A stretch of 64,000 bases of DNA from Sphingomonas sp. LT1P40 (GCF_036663835.1 NZ_JAXOJT010000002.1:682001-746000); one strand, 5' to 3'; numbered from the stretch's first letter, positions 10,516 through 19,547 are shown. The notes: generated from the letters alone by a model not told the origin. Numbers and translations are program-made.

Positions 10516-11093
10516 AACGCCTTGCCATCTATTGCGGGTCCGCGAGCCCGTCCGACCCGGCCTATGTCGAGAATGCCCGCTTCGTCGGTCGCACGCTGGC
10601 GGAACGTGGCATCGGTGTCGTTTATGGCGGTGGACGGCTGGGGCTGATGGGCGCGATCGCGGACTCCGCGCTGGAAGCGGGGGGCGAGGTCATCGGGGTG
10701 ATCCCACAGGCGCTGGTCGATGCCGAAGTCGCGCATCGTGGCTGTACCGAATTGCACATCGTGCGCACGATGCATGAGCGTAAACAGGCGTTCACCGACC
10801 TGTCCGATGGCTTCGTCACCCTGCCCGGCGGGACCGGCACGATGGACGAATTGTGGGAGGCGATGAGCTGGGCGCAGATCGGCTATCACGCCAAACCGGT
10901 CGGGCTGCTCAATGTCGCCGGCTATTATGACGGGTTGATCGAATTCGTGGCGAAGATGGGTGAGGTCGGGTTTCTGCGGCCGCAGCATCAGTCGATCCTG
11001 CTGATCGATGACCGGCTGGAGGGGCTGCTGGCGAAAATGGCTGCGCATGTTCCGACCACGACCATCGGCCAGATCGGCAGCAAGGACCTGTGA
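10512..11093 (+). CDS. LOG family protein (nucleotide 5'-monophosphate phosphoribohydrolase)
   Basis: 193 residues. Contains the two LOG signatures, GGGRLGLMGAIADSAL and LPGGTGTMDELWEAM (the PGGxGTxxE motif with catalytic Arg and Glu nearby). The family removes ribose-5-phosphate from cytokinin nucleotides or AMP. The bacterial substrate in this context is unknown. It lies inside the crt operon, coupled to the DUF1851 gene before it and crtB after it by 4-nt overlaps. Confidence 0.9.
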   Translation: MKRLAIYCGSASPSDPAYVENARFVGRTLAERGIGVVYGGGRLGLMGAIADSALEAGGEVIGVIPQALVDAEVAHRGCTELHIVRTMHERKQAFTDLSDGFVTLPGGTGTMDELWEAMSWAQIGYHAKPVGLLNVAGYYDGLIEFVAKMGEVGFLRPQHQSILLIDDRLEGLLAKMAAHVPTTTIGQIGSKDL

Positions 11094-12034
11094 CGGCGGA
11101 ACCGACCCGCGCAGCCGTCGTCGCGGCGGCGCGGGAGAGCATTTCAAAGGGCTCGAAAAGTTTCGCGGCGGCGAGCAAAGTGTTCGACCGCGAAACGCGT
11201 GAGCGGGCATGGTTGCTCTACGCGTGGTGCCGCGAATGCGACGATCTGGCGGACGGTCAAACGTCGGGCCATGACGCACAGCCGGTGACCGACCCCGCCG
11301 CGCGGCTCGACCGTATCCGCACGCTGACCGACAAGGCGCTGGCGGGGGAATGGACCGGCGACCCGGCATTCGATGCGCTGAAGATCGTGGCGGAGGAAAC
11401 GCGCATGCCGCCCCGGTTCGCGCATGACGTGATCGCCGGGTTCGCGCTCGATGCAAAGGGGTGGGGGCCGCGCAGCGAGCATGATTTGATGCAATATTGC
11501 TATCATGTCGCGGGCGCGGTTGGGTGCATGATGGCTGTGGTGATGGGCGTGGACCCCAACGATGACGCCACGCTCGACCGGGCATGCGACCTCGGCCTCG
11601 CCTTTCAACTGGCCAATATCGCCCGCGATATCGAGGCGGATGACCGCATCGGGCGCTGTTATTTGCCGATGGAATGGCTGGTCGAAATGGACATGCCGCC
11701 GGGCCAGCACATGAAGCCCCATCTCCGCCCGCGTCTGGTCGTCATCGCCAAATGGCTGGGCGAAATGGCACAGGCGCATGAAGCAAGCGCAAGGATCGGT
11801 ACGCCGGCTCTGGGCTTTCGATCGGCTTGGGCGGTGCTGGCAGCAGCTGGGATTTACGGGGATATCGCGCGCGAAGTCGTGGCGCGGGGTGACCACGCAT
11901 GGGATCACCGTGCGGGGACCAGCGGCATCCAGAAATTGCGCTGGATTGCGCGCGCATGGGCGCAATCGGTCGGACGGAAGCGGCTATACCCCCCGACGCC
12001 ACGCCCTGCTGAATTATGGACGCGTCCGCGTTAA
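11090..12034 (+). CDS. crtB: Phytoene synthase
   Basis: 314 residues from a GTG overlapping the LOG gene stop. Condenses two geranylgeranyl-PP to phytoene. It has FAAASKVFDRETRERAWLLY, the first Asp-rich motif in CRECDDLADG, GFALDAKGWGPRSEHDL, YCYHVAGAVGCMMAVVMG, and the second Asp-rich block LANIARDIEADDRIGRCYLP. All are normal for CrtB. Last gene of the carotenoid operon seen here. Confidence 0.96.
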   Translation: MTAEPTRAAVVAAARESISKGSKSFAAASKVFDRETRERAWLLYAWCRECDDLADGQTSGHDAQPVTDPAARLDRIRTLTDKALAGEWTGDPAFDALKIVAEETRMPPRFAHDVIAGFALDAKGWGPRSEHDLMQYCYHVAGAVGCMMAVVMGVDPNDDATLDRACDLGLAFQLANIARDIEADDRIGRCYLPMEWLVEMDMPPGQHMKPHLRPRLVVIAKWLGEMAQAHEASARIGTPALGFRSAWAVLAAAGIYGDIAREVVARGDHAWDHRAGTSGIQKLRWIARAWAQSVGRKRLYPPTPRPAELWTRPR

Positions 12035-12082
12035 CCGTTTGTCGTAAGAAGTGGTAAAGCCGCGCGGCGCACAGGTTGTGCC

Positions 12083-12280
12083 ATGACCGCGCTTTCACTT
12101 CATCTGTCGCGCGCATTGGCCAAGGGTCGAGTGAAGCCGGCACCACCCGCCAGCCGTGCCGATTTGCTGCTCACGCTGCTGCGCAAGCGCGCGGCCGCGC
12201 ATAATGCCGGCGCGCCGGAGCTTGAATCATTGTTGCGGAATCAAATTCGCTGGGCGTTGCCCATTCAGAACCACTCCTAA
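12083..12280 (+). CDS. Small hypothetical protein
   Basis: 65-residue basic protein (LLLTLLRKRAAAHNAGAPEL core) starting 49 nt after crtB. It is predicted mostly alpha-helical with no signal or membrane segment. Coding likelihood rests only on position and amphipathic composition; no family is recognised. Confidence 0.4.
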   Translation: MTALSLHLSRALAKGRVKPAPPASRADLLLTLLRKRAAAHNAGAPELESLLRNQIRWALPIQNHS

Positions 12281-12292
12281 CCCGTCGCGCAA

Positions 12293-12523
12293 TCAGCCGC
12301 GCGGGGGACGCGCTTCGTTGCGAGCGGTCTGCTGCCCCTTGCGCTGGCAAGCGGCGGCGACGGTGGGATAGGACAGATCCATGTGGCGCGGCAACACGGT
12401 CGACATCGCAGCCTGACACTGTGCCGCGCTCTCGTAACGGACTGGCTCGACACGGGCTTCGCGGCATTGATCTTGCCCGTCAACGCAGCCAAGGATCGCC
12501 ATCACGTAAAAAACCGGTTCCAT
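12293..12523 (-). CDS. Small conserved hypothetical protein
   Basis: 76 residues from the ATG at 12523, with a good GGAGG ribosome site 8 nt before it. Four cysteines are spaced through the protein (GCVDGQDQC, AAQCQAAM, AAACQRKG), suggesting two disulfides and an exported protein. The N-terminus MEPVFYVMAILGC is only a weak signal. The convergent neighbour is a 65-aa ORF. I recall similar short proteins in sphingomonads without a function. Confidence 0.68.
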   Translation of the reverse strand: MEPVFYVMAILGCVDGQDQCREARVEPVRYESAAQCQAAMSTVLPRHMDLSYPTVAAACQRKGQQTARNEARPPRG

Positions 12524-12607
12524 GTCGTCCTCCTCGCAAGTGTTAACGAGCGAAGCGAAAAGCTGTTCCGTTTGCATCGTGCGCGCCGCGCCCCCAGATA
12601 GCGCGCA

Positions 12608-14437
12608 ATGCCCCCCGATACCGCCACCACCCAGCCCCCTGGCACGCCCGAACGCCCGCTGATCCCGACCATGCGGCGCTTTCTGCCGTATCTGTGGCCA
12701 AAGGATGCTCCGGGGTTGAAGGCGCGCATCGTCGGCGCGCTGGTTCTGGTGGTGCTGTCGAAGGTCGTGCAGGTTTATGGTGCGGCCTATGCGCTGAAGG
12801 CGGCGGTGGATGCGATGGCGCTGGGCGATCGCGGTGCCGCGACATTCGTTGTGCTGATGGTCGTGGGCTATGCCGCCGCACGGCTGTCCACCACGGTGTT
12901 CGACAATCTGCGCAACACCGTGTTCGAGAAAGTGGGGCAGGATGCGACGCGGCGGCTGGCGATCGTTACCTTTGGCCATCTCCATCAATTGTCGCTGCGC
13001 TTTCACCTGGAACGCCGCACCGGGGCAGTGACCAAGGTGGTCGAGCGCGGGACGAAAAGCATCGATTCGATGCTGTATTTCCTGCTGTTCAACATCGCGC
13101 CGACGATCCTGGAACTCGCGCTGGTGCTACAGATCTTCAAAAGCGAATTCGGCTGGTGGCTGGTTGCGTCGACGATGACGATGGTGGTGATCTACATCGC
13201 TTTCACCCGCTGGGTTACCGACTGGCGGTCGAAACTGCGCGAGCAGATGAACGACCTCGACACCGGCGCGGTCGCGCATGCGGTGGACTCGCTGCTGAAC
13301 TTCGAGACGGTAAAATATTTCAACGCCGAAAAGCGTGAGGCGGATCGCTACTCGGCGGCGGTCGATTCCTATGCCAAGGCCGCAGTGAAGAGCGAGAATT
13401 CGCTGGCCTGGCTCAATATGGGCCAGTCGATCATCACCAATATCATGCTGGGTGCCGGCATGGCGATTGTCGCATGGGGTTGGTCCACCGGCGAGTTCAC
13501 CGCAGGCGATGTGGTAATGGTTTCCACCCTACTCAGCCAGCTGTTCCGCCCGCTCGATATGCTCGGCTGGGTCTATCGCACGATCCGGCAGGGCGTGATC
13601 GACATGGGCGCGATGTTCGACCTGATCGACACCGATGCCGAGGTGAAGGATGTGACGGGCGCCGTGCCGCTGGTCGTCGGGCGGGGCGAAGTGCGGTTCG
13701 AGGATGTCCGCTTTGGATACGACCGCGACCGTGACATCCTGAAGGGCATCGATCTGGTGATCCGGCCCGGCCAGACCGTCGCCGTGGTCGGCCCGTCGGG
13801 CGCGGGCAAGTCCACGCTCGCCCGCATCCTCTATCGCTTCTACGATTTGAACGGCGGGCGCGTGACGATCGACGGACAGGATATTTCGCAGGTGACGCAG
13901 GCGTCGTTGCGCGCCGCGATCGGCATCGTGCCGCAGGATACCGTGCTGTTCAACGACACCGTCGGCTACAACATCGCCTATGGCCGCGAAGGTGCAGGGG
14001 CGGACGAAGTCGCACAGGCGGCGCGAGGGGCGGCGATTGCCGGATTCATCGAATCGATGCCCGATGGCTATGACACGCGCGTCGGCGAGCGCGGCCTGAA
14101 GCTGTCGGGCGGCGAGAAGCAGCGCGTCGCCATCGCGCGGACGTTGTTGAAAGACCCACCGATCCTGATTCTCGATGAGGCGACCAGCGCGCTCGATTCG
14201 CGGACTGAGAGCGAGATTCTCGACACGCTGGAAGCGATCGAGCGCGGCCGCACGACGATCGTCATCGCGCACCGGCTGTCCACGGTGGTCAATGCCGACC
14301 GGATCGTGGTGCTGGAAGCCGGTGAGATCGCGGAGAGCGGCACGCACGCCGAGCTGCTGGAACTACGCGGCGTCTATGCCGACATGTGGGCGCGACAGCA
14401 GGCGGAGCGGGAGGCGGTGGCTGAGGCGGCGGAGTGA
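12608..14437 (+). CDS. ABC transporter, Atm1/HMT1-like, permease-ATPase fusion
   Basis: 609-residue half-transporter with about six N-terminal transmembrane helices (35-330) and a C-terminal ATPase. Motifs are Walker A GPSGAGKST, Q-loop GIVPQDTVLFNDTV, signature LKLSGGEKQR, Walker B ILILDEATSALD and the switch IAHRLST. The region NLRNTVFEKVGQDATRRLA and the linker LERRTGAVTKVVERGTKSID match the Atm1 class, which exports glutathione-linked sulfur compounds for Fe-S assembly or heavy-metal resistance. Orphan gene with its own promoter region. Confidence 0.93.
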   Translation: MPPDTATTQPPGTPERPLIPTMRRFLPYLWPKDAPGLKARIVGALVLVVLSKVVQVYGAAYALKAAVDAMALGDRGAATFVVLMVVGYAAARLSTTVFDNLRNTVFEKVGQDATRRLAIVTFGHLHQLSLRFHLERRTGAVTKVVERGTKSIDSMLYFLLFNIAPTILELALVLQIFKSEFGWWLVASTMTMVVIYIAFTRWVTDWRSKLREQMNDLDTGAVAHAVDSLLNFETVKYFNAEKREADRYSAAVDSYAKAAVKSENSLAWLNMGQSIITNIMLGAGMAIVAWGWSTGEFTAGDVVMVSTLLSQLFRPLDMLGWVYRTIRQGVIDMGAMFDLIDTDAEVKDVTGAVPLVVGRGEVRFEDVRFGYDRDRDILKGIDLVIRPGQTVAVVGPSGAGKSTLARILYRFYDLNGGRVTIDGQDISQVTQASLRAAIGIVPQDTVLFNDTVGYNIAYGREGAGADEVAQAARGAAIAGFIESMPDGYDTRVGERGLKLSGGEKQRVAIARTLLKDPPILILDEATSALDSRTESEILDTLEAIERGRTTIVIAHRLSTVVNADRIVVLEAGEIAESGTHAELLELRGVYADMWARQQAEREAVAEAAE

Positions 14438-14438
14438 T

Positions 14439-14828
14439 TCAAGGCGCGGCGCTTCGAGTCGTTGCACTGGGACCGATGATAGCGACGACAGCATCCATCG
14501 GCCGTTCGTTTGACAACGCCGCGTCGCACATACCGTCTTCTCGTATCCATTTCTTGTGCAGACCTTGCGCGACAAGCGAGCTGCGCATTTTTTTGCGCCA
14601 GCGCTGTTCGCTACCTGATCGAGACGGTGTTGAGCACAAATGGATTGGCGCACTGGGCAGTGAACGCCATACCGACATGACGACCCGTGTGACCTCGGCT
14701 CTGTCCGACGAACTCGAACCGTCCCCAAACCGGACATAGAATGGGCCGGGCGTGACAACTGTCACTGCTCTGGTGTTAGCCACGGCGACAAAGCTGGCGG
14801 CGCAAATTAAGAAAAGCCGAACTCGCAA
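14439..14828 (-). CDS. Possible secreted protein with degenerate OmpA-like segment
   Basis: 129-residue frame beginning at a TTG 1 nt after the pyrC stop, with a signal-like hydrophobic start (LFLICAASFVAVANTRA). The region FYVRFGDGSSSSDRAEVTRV followed by a polar stretch ending KKMRSSLVAQGLHKKWIRED has the layout of an OmpA C-terminal domain but lacks its hallmark residues. Without this gene, 14438-14829 would be a 390-nt gap. Coding status is uncertain; position directly behind pyrC favours it. Confidence 0.42.
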   Translation of the reverse strand: MRVRLFLICAASFVAVANTRAVTVVTPGPFYVRFGDGSSSSDRAEVTRVVMSVWRSLPSAPIHLCSTPSRSGSEQRWRKKMRSSLVAQGLHKKWIREDGMCDAALSNERPMDAVVAIIGPSATTRSAAP

Positions 14829-14829
14829 A

Positions 14830-16155
14830 TCACCCGAACTCCACCGCCTCGAACCGCACCGGCCGCCCGTGCGCCGCATTCGCCAACTGCCCGTCCCACA
14901 TCACTCGCCGCCCGCGAATGATCGTCCCCATCGGTTTTCCAGTCAGCCGATCCCCCGTGAACGGCGACCAGCCACAGCGCGACGCGAGCCAGCTTTCCTC
15001 GACCGTCCACTGCGCCTTCAGATCGACCACGGTGAAATCGGCGTCATAGCCTGCCGCGATCCGCCCCTTGCCGACCAGTCCGAACACCCGCTGTGGCCCC
15101 GCGCTGGTCAGGTCGATCAGCCGCTGCAGCGTCATGCGCCCCTTCGCCACATGGTCGAGCAGGAGCGGGAGTAACGTCTGCACCCCCGGCATCCCGCTGG
15201 GCGAGTCGGGGTAGGGTTTCGCCTTTTCCTCGATCGTGTGGGGGGCGTGGTCCGATCCCAGCACGTCCGGCACGCCCTGATTGAGCCAGTGCCACAGCCC
15301 GTCGCGGTGCGCGGCGGAGCGGATCGGCGGGTTCATCTGTGCATAGCTGCCAAGGCGCGGATAGGCGTCCTCACCCGCCAGCGTCAGATGCTGTGGCGTG
15401 ACCTCGCACGTCGCAATGTCCTTGTGCTGGCTCAGCAATTCCAGCTCGGCCGGCGTCGTCACGTGCAGCACGTGGATGCGCCGCTTCGCCTCCCGCGCCA
15501 GTTTCAGGATGCGGCGCGTCGCCAGAATCGCCGACTCATCGTCGCGCCAAACCGGATGCGATGACGGATCGCCCTCGACCCGCTTGTCCAGCCGGTCGTT
15601 CATGCGAAACTCGTCCTCGGCATGGATCGCGACGCGGCGATGCCCCGACGCCAGCACCCGCGCGAGGTTGGCGTCGTCGGACACCAGCAGGTCGCCGGTC
15701 GATGCGCCCATGAAGATCTTGACCCCCGCCGTCCCCGGCATCCGCTCCAGCTCGGCAAGGTCGGCGGCGTTGTGATTGGTCGCGCCGACATAGAAAGCGT
15801 GGTCGCACCACATCCGGTTCTTCGCCCGCGACAGCTTGTCGTTCACCGCGTCGGCGGTGTCGGTATTGGGTTTGGTGTTCGGCATCTCGAACACCGCCGT
15901 CACCCCGCCGAGCACAGCAGCACGGCTGCCCGATTCAAGGTCTTCCTTGGCCTCCAGCCCCGGCTCGCGGAAATGCACTTGCGTGTCGATCACGCCGGGC
16001 AGGATGTCGAGGCCGGAGCAGTCGATCGTCTCGCCCGCGTCGCCAGTCGCACCGATCGCGACGACCTTTCCGTCACGCACCCCGACATCGACCTGCGCCG
16101 GTCCGGAGGGCAGATGCACCGTGCCACCGGTGAGCTTCAGATCGAACGTCGCCAT
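14830..16155 (-). CDS. pyrC: Dihydroorotase, alphaproteobacterial type
   Basis: 441 residues from the ATG at 16155. Amidohydrolase that closes carbamoyl-aspartate to dihydroorotate in pyrimidine synthesis. Blocks are LPGVIDTQVHFREPG near residue 60, GVKIFMGASTGDLLV (carbamylated Lys), HVLHVTTPAELELLSQHK, CEVTPQHLTL and DVLGSDHAPHT. The first metal motif reads QVH instead of HVH, and CPHH is TPQH. I recall these substitutions as shared by a common alphaproteobacterial branch, so it is probably active. The gene is divergent from ygfZ. Confidence 0.9.
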   Translation of the reverse strand: MATFDLKLTGGTVHLPSGPAQVDVGVRDGKVVAIGATGDAGETIDCSGLDILPGVIDTQVHFREPGLEAKEDLESGSRAAVLGGVTAVFEMPNTKPNTDTADAVNDKLSRAKNRMWCDHAFYVGATNHNAADLAELERMPGTAGVKIFMGASTGDLLVSDDANLARVLASGHRRVAIHAEDEFRMNDRLDKRVEGDPSSHPVWRDDESAILATRRILKLAREAKRRIHVLHVTTPAELELLSQHKDIATCEVTPQHLTLAGEDAYPRLGSYAQMNPPIRSAAHRDGLWHWLNQGVPDVLGSDHAPHTIEEKAKPYPDSPSGMPGVQTLLPLLLDHVAKGRMTLQRLIDLTSAGPQRVFGLVGKGRIAAGYDADFTVVDLKAQWTVEESWLASRCGWSPFTGDRLTGKPMGTIIRGRRVMWDGQLANAAHGRPVRFEAVEFG

Positions 16156-16199
16156 CTCAGCCTCTTTCGCTTGCCTGCCCCGCGTCCTACCTGTTCGCC

Positions 16200-16940
16200 A
16201 TGAGTGATTCCAGTACTGAGCGGGCCACCCTGCTCGCTGACCGCGCCCTAATCCGTATCGCGGGGGAGGATGTTCGCGGCTTTCTGCATGGGCTGGTGAC
16301 GCAGGATGTCGCGCTGGTCCAGCCCGACGCACCCTTATGGGCCGGACTGCTCTCGCCACAGGGCAAGGCGCTGTTCGACTTCATCCTGTGGGCCGATGGC
16401 GAAGATATCCTGATCGATTGCGAAGCGGAGCAGCGCGATGCGCTGATCCGTCGCCTTTCGATCTATCGCCTGCGCCGTGCGATCACGATCGAGGCGATCA
16501 AGGGCGGCGTGCATTGGTCGCTCGTGGCAGGGGAGGGGGTTGCCGACCCCCGTCTGCCCGACCTCGGCCAGCGCTGGCTCGGTGAAGTATCCGGCGACCC
16601 TGCAACTGGCTGGCGCGAACATCGCCTCCGCCTCGGCGTCACCGAAGGCTTCGCGGAGCTGGGTCAGGACAAAACCCTCTGGCTCGAATGCAACGCCGCC
16701 GAACTGAACGGCGTGAGCTTTACCAAGGGGTGCTATGTCGGCCAGGAAAACACCGCGCGGATGAACTACCGGTCAAAGGTCAACCGGCGGCTGGTCGTCG
16801 TACCGCTCGGTGAAGCCACCGATCGCACCCGCGCCGTGTACCCGGACCTCGGTCTCGCGGTGGAGCATCGCCGTGTGGAGGCGCTGAGCGATGCGATCAT
16901 GCCCGGCTGGCTCGCGGACGCGCTCGCGTCACAGCCCTGA
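16200..16940 (+). CDS. ygfZ: CAF17-like 4Fe-4S cluster assembly factor YgfZ
   Basis: 246 residues. Folate-binding, glycine-cleavage-T-like protein that helps mature 4Fe-4S enzymes such as MiaB. The family signature KGCYVGQENTARM is present near residue 180, with the conserved Cys. N-terminal RIAGEDVRGFLHGLVTQDV and LSPQGKALFDFIL are also typical. Shorter than E. coli YgfZ but normal for alphaproteobacteria. The 3' end overlaps a convergent gene by 12 nt. Confidence 0.93.
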   Translation: MSDSSTERATLLADRALIRIAGEDVRGFLHGLVTQDVALVQPDAPLWAGLLSPQGKALFDFILWADGEDILIDCEAEQRDALIRRLSIYRLRRAITIEAIKGGVHWSLVAGEGVADPRLPDLGQRWLGEVSGDPATGWREHRLRLGVTEGFAELGQDKTLWLECNAAELNGVSFTKGCYVGQENTARMNYRSKVNRRLVVVPLGEATDRTRAVYPDLGLAVEHRRVEALSDAIMPGWLADALASQP

Positions 16941-17624
16941 CCAGATAAGCCCGCCGGGCAGGTCGAACGCGGCATAATCGACCTGTAACACGCGGCGTCG
17001 CGCCGGTTCGCGCGCGGCCTCGGACGCATGCAGGATCGGCGTCGAATAGACCCAGATATCGCCCGCCATGGCCAGGCACATATCGACCCCGCACCGCGCG
17101 ACCACCGCGTCGATCGCGTATTCGCGCACCATGCCCAGCCGGTGCGATCCCGGTGCGATCAGCAGTGGCGCATTGGTCGCAGGTACATCGTCGAGATGGA
17201 TGCGGATCGTCACCATCCGCTTTAGCACGTCAATCGGCGGCGCGACGTGATGCATGCCCGCCTTGATCGTCCACGGCCCGAAACCAGTGACCTCGCGCCG
17301 TTCATAAACGCAGATGGTCCGATCCTGATGCCAGCCGAGCGACCAGTTCGTCGTTTGCGTCTTGTCGAACAGGATTGCACGCACCGGTCGCGCCTCCGCG
17401 CCGATAAATGGGGCTGCGGCGATGCCGCCCGCGCCATCCTTACCGATCAGCTGCCCAAGCGCGGGGCTGCCCGCAAGCCTGATGCCGGCGCGGTCGGGCG
17501 CGAATGTCGCGGCGATGTCGCGCAGGGCCGGAAGCAGCGAGGCTACGGCACCGGTCAGCCGTAGGGCACCGTCCCGCGCGAACTGCATCTTGTCGGTCGC
17601 TAGAATTTGCTCGGTCGCGCGCAT
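16929..17624 (-). CDS. Phytanoyl-CoA dioxygenase (PhyH) family oxygenase
   Basis: 231 residues. Fe(II)/2-oxoglutarate dioxygenase fold: the facial triad appears as WHQDRT near residue 99 and the histidine in TPILHASEAA, with the co-substrate arginine in RRRVLQVDYA. The segment TIRIHLDDVPATNAPLLIAPGSH is typical of PhyH enzymes acting on small molecules. Substrate unknown. Convergent with and overlapping ygfZ. Confidence 0.86.
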   Translation of the reverse strand: MRATEQILATDKMQFARDGALRLTGAVASLLPALRDIAATFAPDRAGIRLAGSPALGQLIGKDGAGGIAAAPFIGAEARPVRAILFDKTQTTNWSLGWHQDRTICVYERREVTGFGPWTIKAGMHHVAPPIDVLKRMVTIRIHLDDVPATNAPLLIAPGSHRLGMVREYAIDAVVARCGVDMCLAMAGDIWVYSTPILHASEAAREPARRRVLQVDYAAFDLPGGLIWSGL

Positions 17625-17747
17625 CGTCGGCTGGCGTAGCGCGCAGCCTTAAGCCATGCAAATGCGCGGCCTGCCCGACGCAGATTTCACTCGATTATGT
17701 CCGGAGAGGGCTTCGCCGTACCCAACGAACAGGACCGGTGCCGCACA

Positions 17748-17780
17748 AAGAAAAAGGGAGGCCGGTGTCCCGACCTCCCC
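17748..17780 (-). terminator. Rho-independent terminator after the ompA-like gene
   Basis: On the minus strand a 10-bp stem, GGGAGGTCGG paired with CCGGCCTCCC (one G-U pair) around a GACA loop, is followed by TTTTTCTTTG. It lies about 35 nt after the stop of the OmpA-family gene. Confidence 0.9.
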
Positions 17781-17814
17781 AAATCTTGTCGATCTGCAAT
17801 GCAGACCGTGTGGC

Positions 17815-18933
17815 TTACATGCCCGAGCCAGGCCCGTACATGATTTCCACGCGGCGGTTCTGCAGTTCGCGGACGCCGTCGGCGGTTTCGACACGCGGAC
17901 GGCTTTCGCCGAACGCTTCCGAGGCAATGACGCCATCGGGGATGCCGCGACCGCTGAGGTAGCTGCGAACCGAGTCGGCGCGACGCTGCGACAGACCCAC
18001 GTTGTAGCTTGCCGCACCCGACTTATCGGCGTGACCTGCCAGCATGACCTGCGCATTACCGCAGCTCTGATATGCCGAGATCGCGTTGTCGAGAATACCG
18101 GCTGCCTCGGGCGTGATGTCCGACTTGTCCCACTCGAAGAACACGATGTACGGCCCTGGGGTGCAAACCTCAGGCGCAGGCGGCGGTGGTGGAACCGGCG
18201 CAGGCGGCGGCGGAGGCGTTGGCTCCGGCGGCGGTGGCGGCGGAGTCGGTGCGCCGAAGTTGAAGGTGATGCCGCCCAGCAGGCTGTGCGAACGCATCCG
18301 GCCTTCGTTCGTGCGACCGGTCACGTCGATCAGGCGAACATCGTCAGCGTTGAAGAAGCGATACTTCAGCGTGACGTCGACATTCTCGCTGATCGGCTGA
18401 CGCAGACCTGCAACGGCCTGCCACGCGAACACAGTGTCCGAATCGTCAAGCCAGTCGCCATTGCCGTTCAGGGTATACTGGCTCTTGACGCGGGCAACGC
18501 CCACACCGCCGCCGATGAAACCCTGCACGCCATCGTCTTCACCGAAGTCGAGCAAGCCGTTGATCATGAAGGCCAGCGCCGAGGTCTTGCCACCAGCCGT
18601 GTAGCTGCCGGCACCGACGTTATAGAGCACGCCGCCGTTGGAATAGGCCGGGGTCGTGATTGTCGCGCTGTAGCCGTCCACGGTGGCGCGGCGATAGCTG
18701 ACGTCGGCCTCGATGCGGAACCCGCCGAGGTCGTAACCGATGACGCCACCGACGTCCCAGCCATAGTTGTGATCGACGCGGCCCGCGTTGGTCACGGCAC
18801 CGATATCGAAATTAATGTCTTCGACGATCATCGCGCCGCCTTCGACGCCCACGTACCACGCATCGTCGCGGGCGAGAGCGGGCGTGGCGAGCGCGGTCGA
18901 AGCGAGTGCCAGAGTTACGGCAAGCTTCCGCAT
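17815..18933 (-). CDS. OmpA-family outer-membrane protein
   Basis: 372 residues: signal peptide ending ATPALA, an eight-strand OmpA-like barrel (to about 235), a Pro-rich linker of PPPPPPEPTPPPPPAP type, and an OmpA C-terminal domain. The latter has YIVFFEWDKSDIT, AGHADKSGAASYNVGLSQRR and RVEIMYGPG, which bind peptidoglycan in the periplasm. Leader AAAGGGGATT before the ATG is a good ribosome site. A strong terminator follows. Probably an abundant structural porin. Confidence 0.95.
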   Translation of the reverse strand: MRKLAVTLALASTALATPALARDDAWYVGVEGGAMIVEDINFDIGAVTNAGRVDHNYGWDVGGVIGYDLGGFRIEADVSYRRATVDGYSATITTPAYSNGGVLYNVGAGSYTAGGKTSALAFMINGLLDFGEDDGVQGFIGGGVGVARVKSQYTLNGNGDWLDDSDTVFAWQAVAGLRQPISENVDVTLKYRFFNADDVRLIDVTGRTNEGRMRSHSLLGGITFNFGAPTPPPPPPEPTPPPPPAPVPPPPPAPEVCTPGPYIVFFEWDKSDITPEAAGILDNAISAYQSCGNAQVMLAGHADKSGAASYNVGLSQRRADSVRSYLSGRGIPDGVIASEAFGESRPRVETADGVRELQNRRVEIMYGPGSGM

Positions 18934-19041
18934 AGTAATCCCCTTTCTTGTTTGTCACATCGGACAGCGCTAACTTCCTACCGTGTGGAAAGTTTCCGCG
19001 CAAGCGAACAAAATCCGGGGACTGTTGCCGTTACGTCACAG

Positions 19042-19542
19042 TCAGGCGGTATCGATCAATCCGTGCGATCGCAGGGCATCCAGAATGGCCGTGATCGCCA
19101 CCCGTGCCTCGATATCGGTCACGCCACCGCCATCGGGGTCCTCGATCGCCGTCTCGCGTCCACCGACGACTTGCTCGCCGTCGATCATTACGCTCGCAAC
19201 GGGGGTGATGCCCAGTTGCCATGCGCCGCCGGTATGGCGCGCACACAGGCTTTCTTGCGCCACCCACACCGCCATTCCTTCGCGCGGCGCAACAAACCGC
19301 CACCCGCCCGACGTCCACAACGCCAGCGAATCGGCTTCGCCGTCCCACTCATCCTCGGGCGAGGTCCCCACGATCCAGCTTTGTCCGGGCACCGGATCGG
19401 CCGGCGGCACATTGTTGCCGATCGATTCGACGCATGACTGCACCAGCGTATCGATCAGTGTCAGTGCCTCATTATGCGACACTTCCTTCTGCGCCTGTCC
19501 CGCAGAAAGCAGGGGAAATCCGAATCGCGCACTCACGCTCAT
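19042..19542 (-). CDS. DUF2793 domain protein (GTA/phage tail-associated)
   Basis: 166 residues from the ATG at 19542. The pattern ARFGFPLLSAGQAQKEVSHN then ALTLIDTLVQSCVES is the DUF2793 signature found in phage and GTA tail-fibre-type proteins. GGWRFVAPREGMAVWV is also typical. It follows the tail-tip gene by 5 nt, so it is the last gene of the GTA operon here. The C-terminal domain is short, without an obvious receptor-binding module. Confidence 0.88.
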   Translation of the reverse strand: MSVSARFGFPLLSAGQAQKEVSHNEALTLIDTLVQSCVESIGNNVPPADPVPGQSWIVGTSPEDEWDGEADSLALWTSGGWRFVAPREGMAVWVAQESLCARHTGGAWQLGITPVASVMIDGEQVVGGRETAIEDPDGGGVTDIEARVAITAILDALRSHGLIDTA

Positions 19543-19547
19543 GGCAA

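Noticed and set aside
14583..14602. GCGCA-T7-GCGCC hairpin as a terminator
   Set aside because: The T-run is in the loop, not after the stem, and it falls inside a possible coding frame.
17656..19437. Long plus-strand open frame opposite the ompA-like gene
   Set aside because: It is a high-GC shadow of the OmpA frame; composition is Arg/His-rich with no domain.
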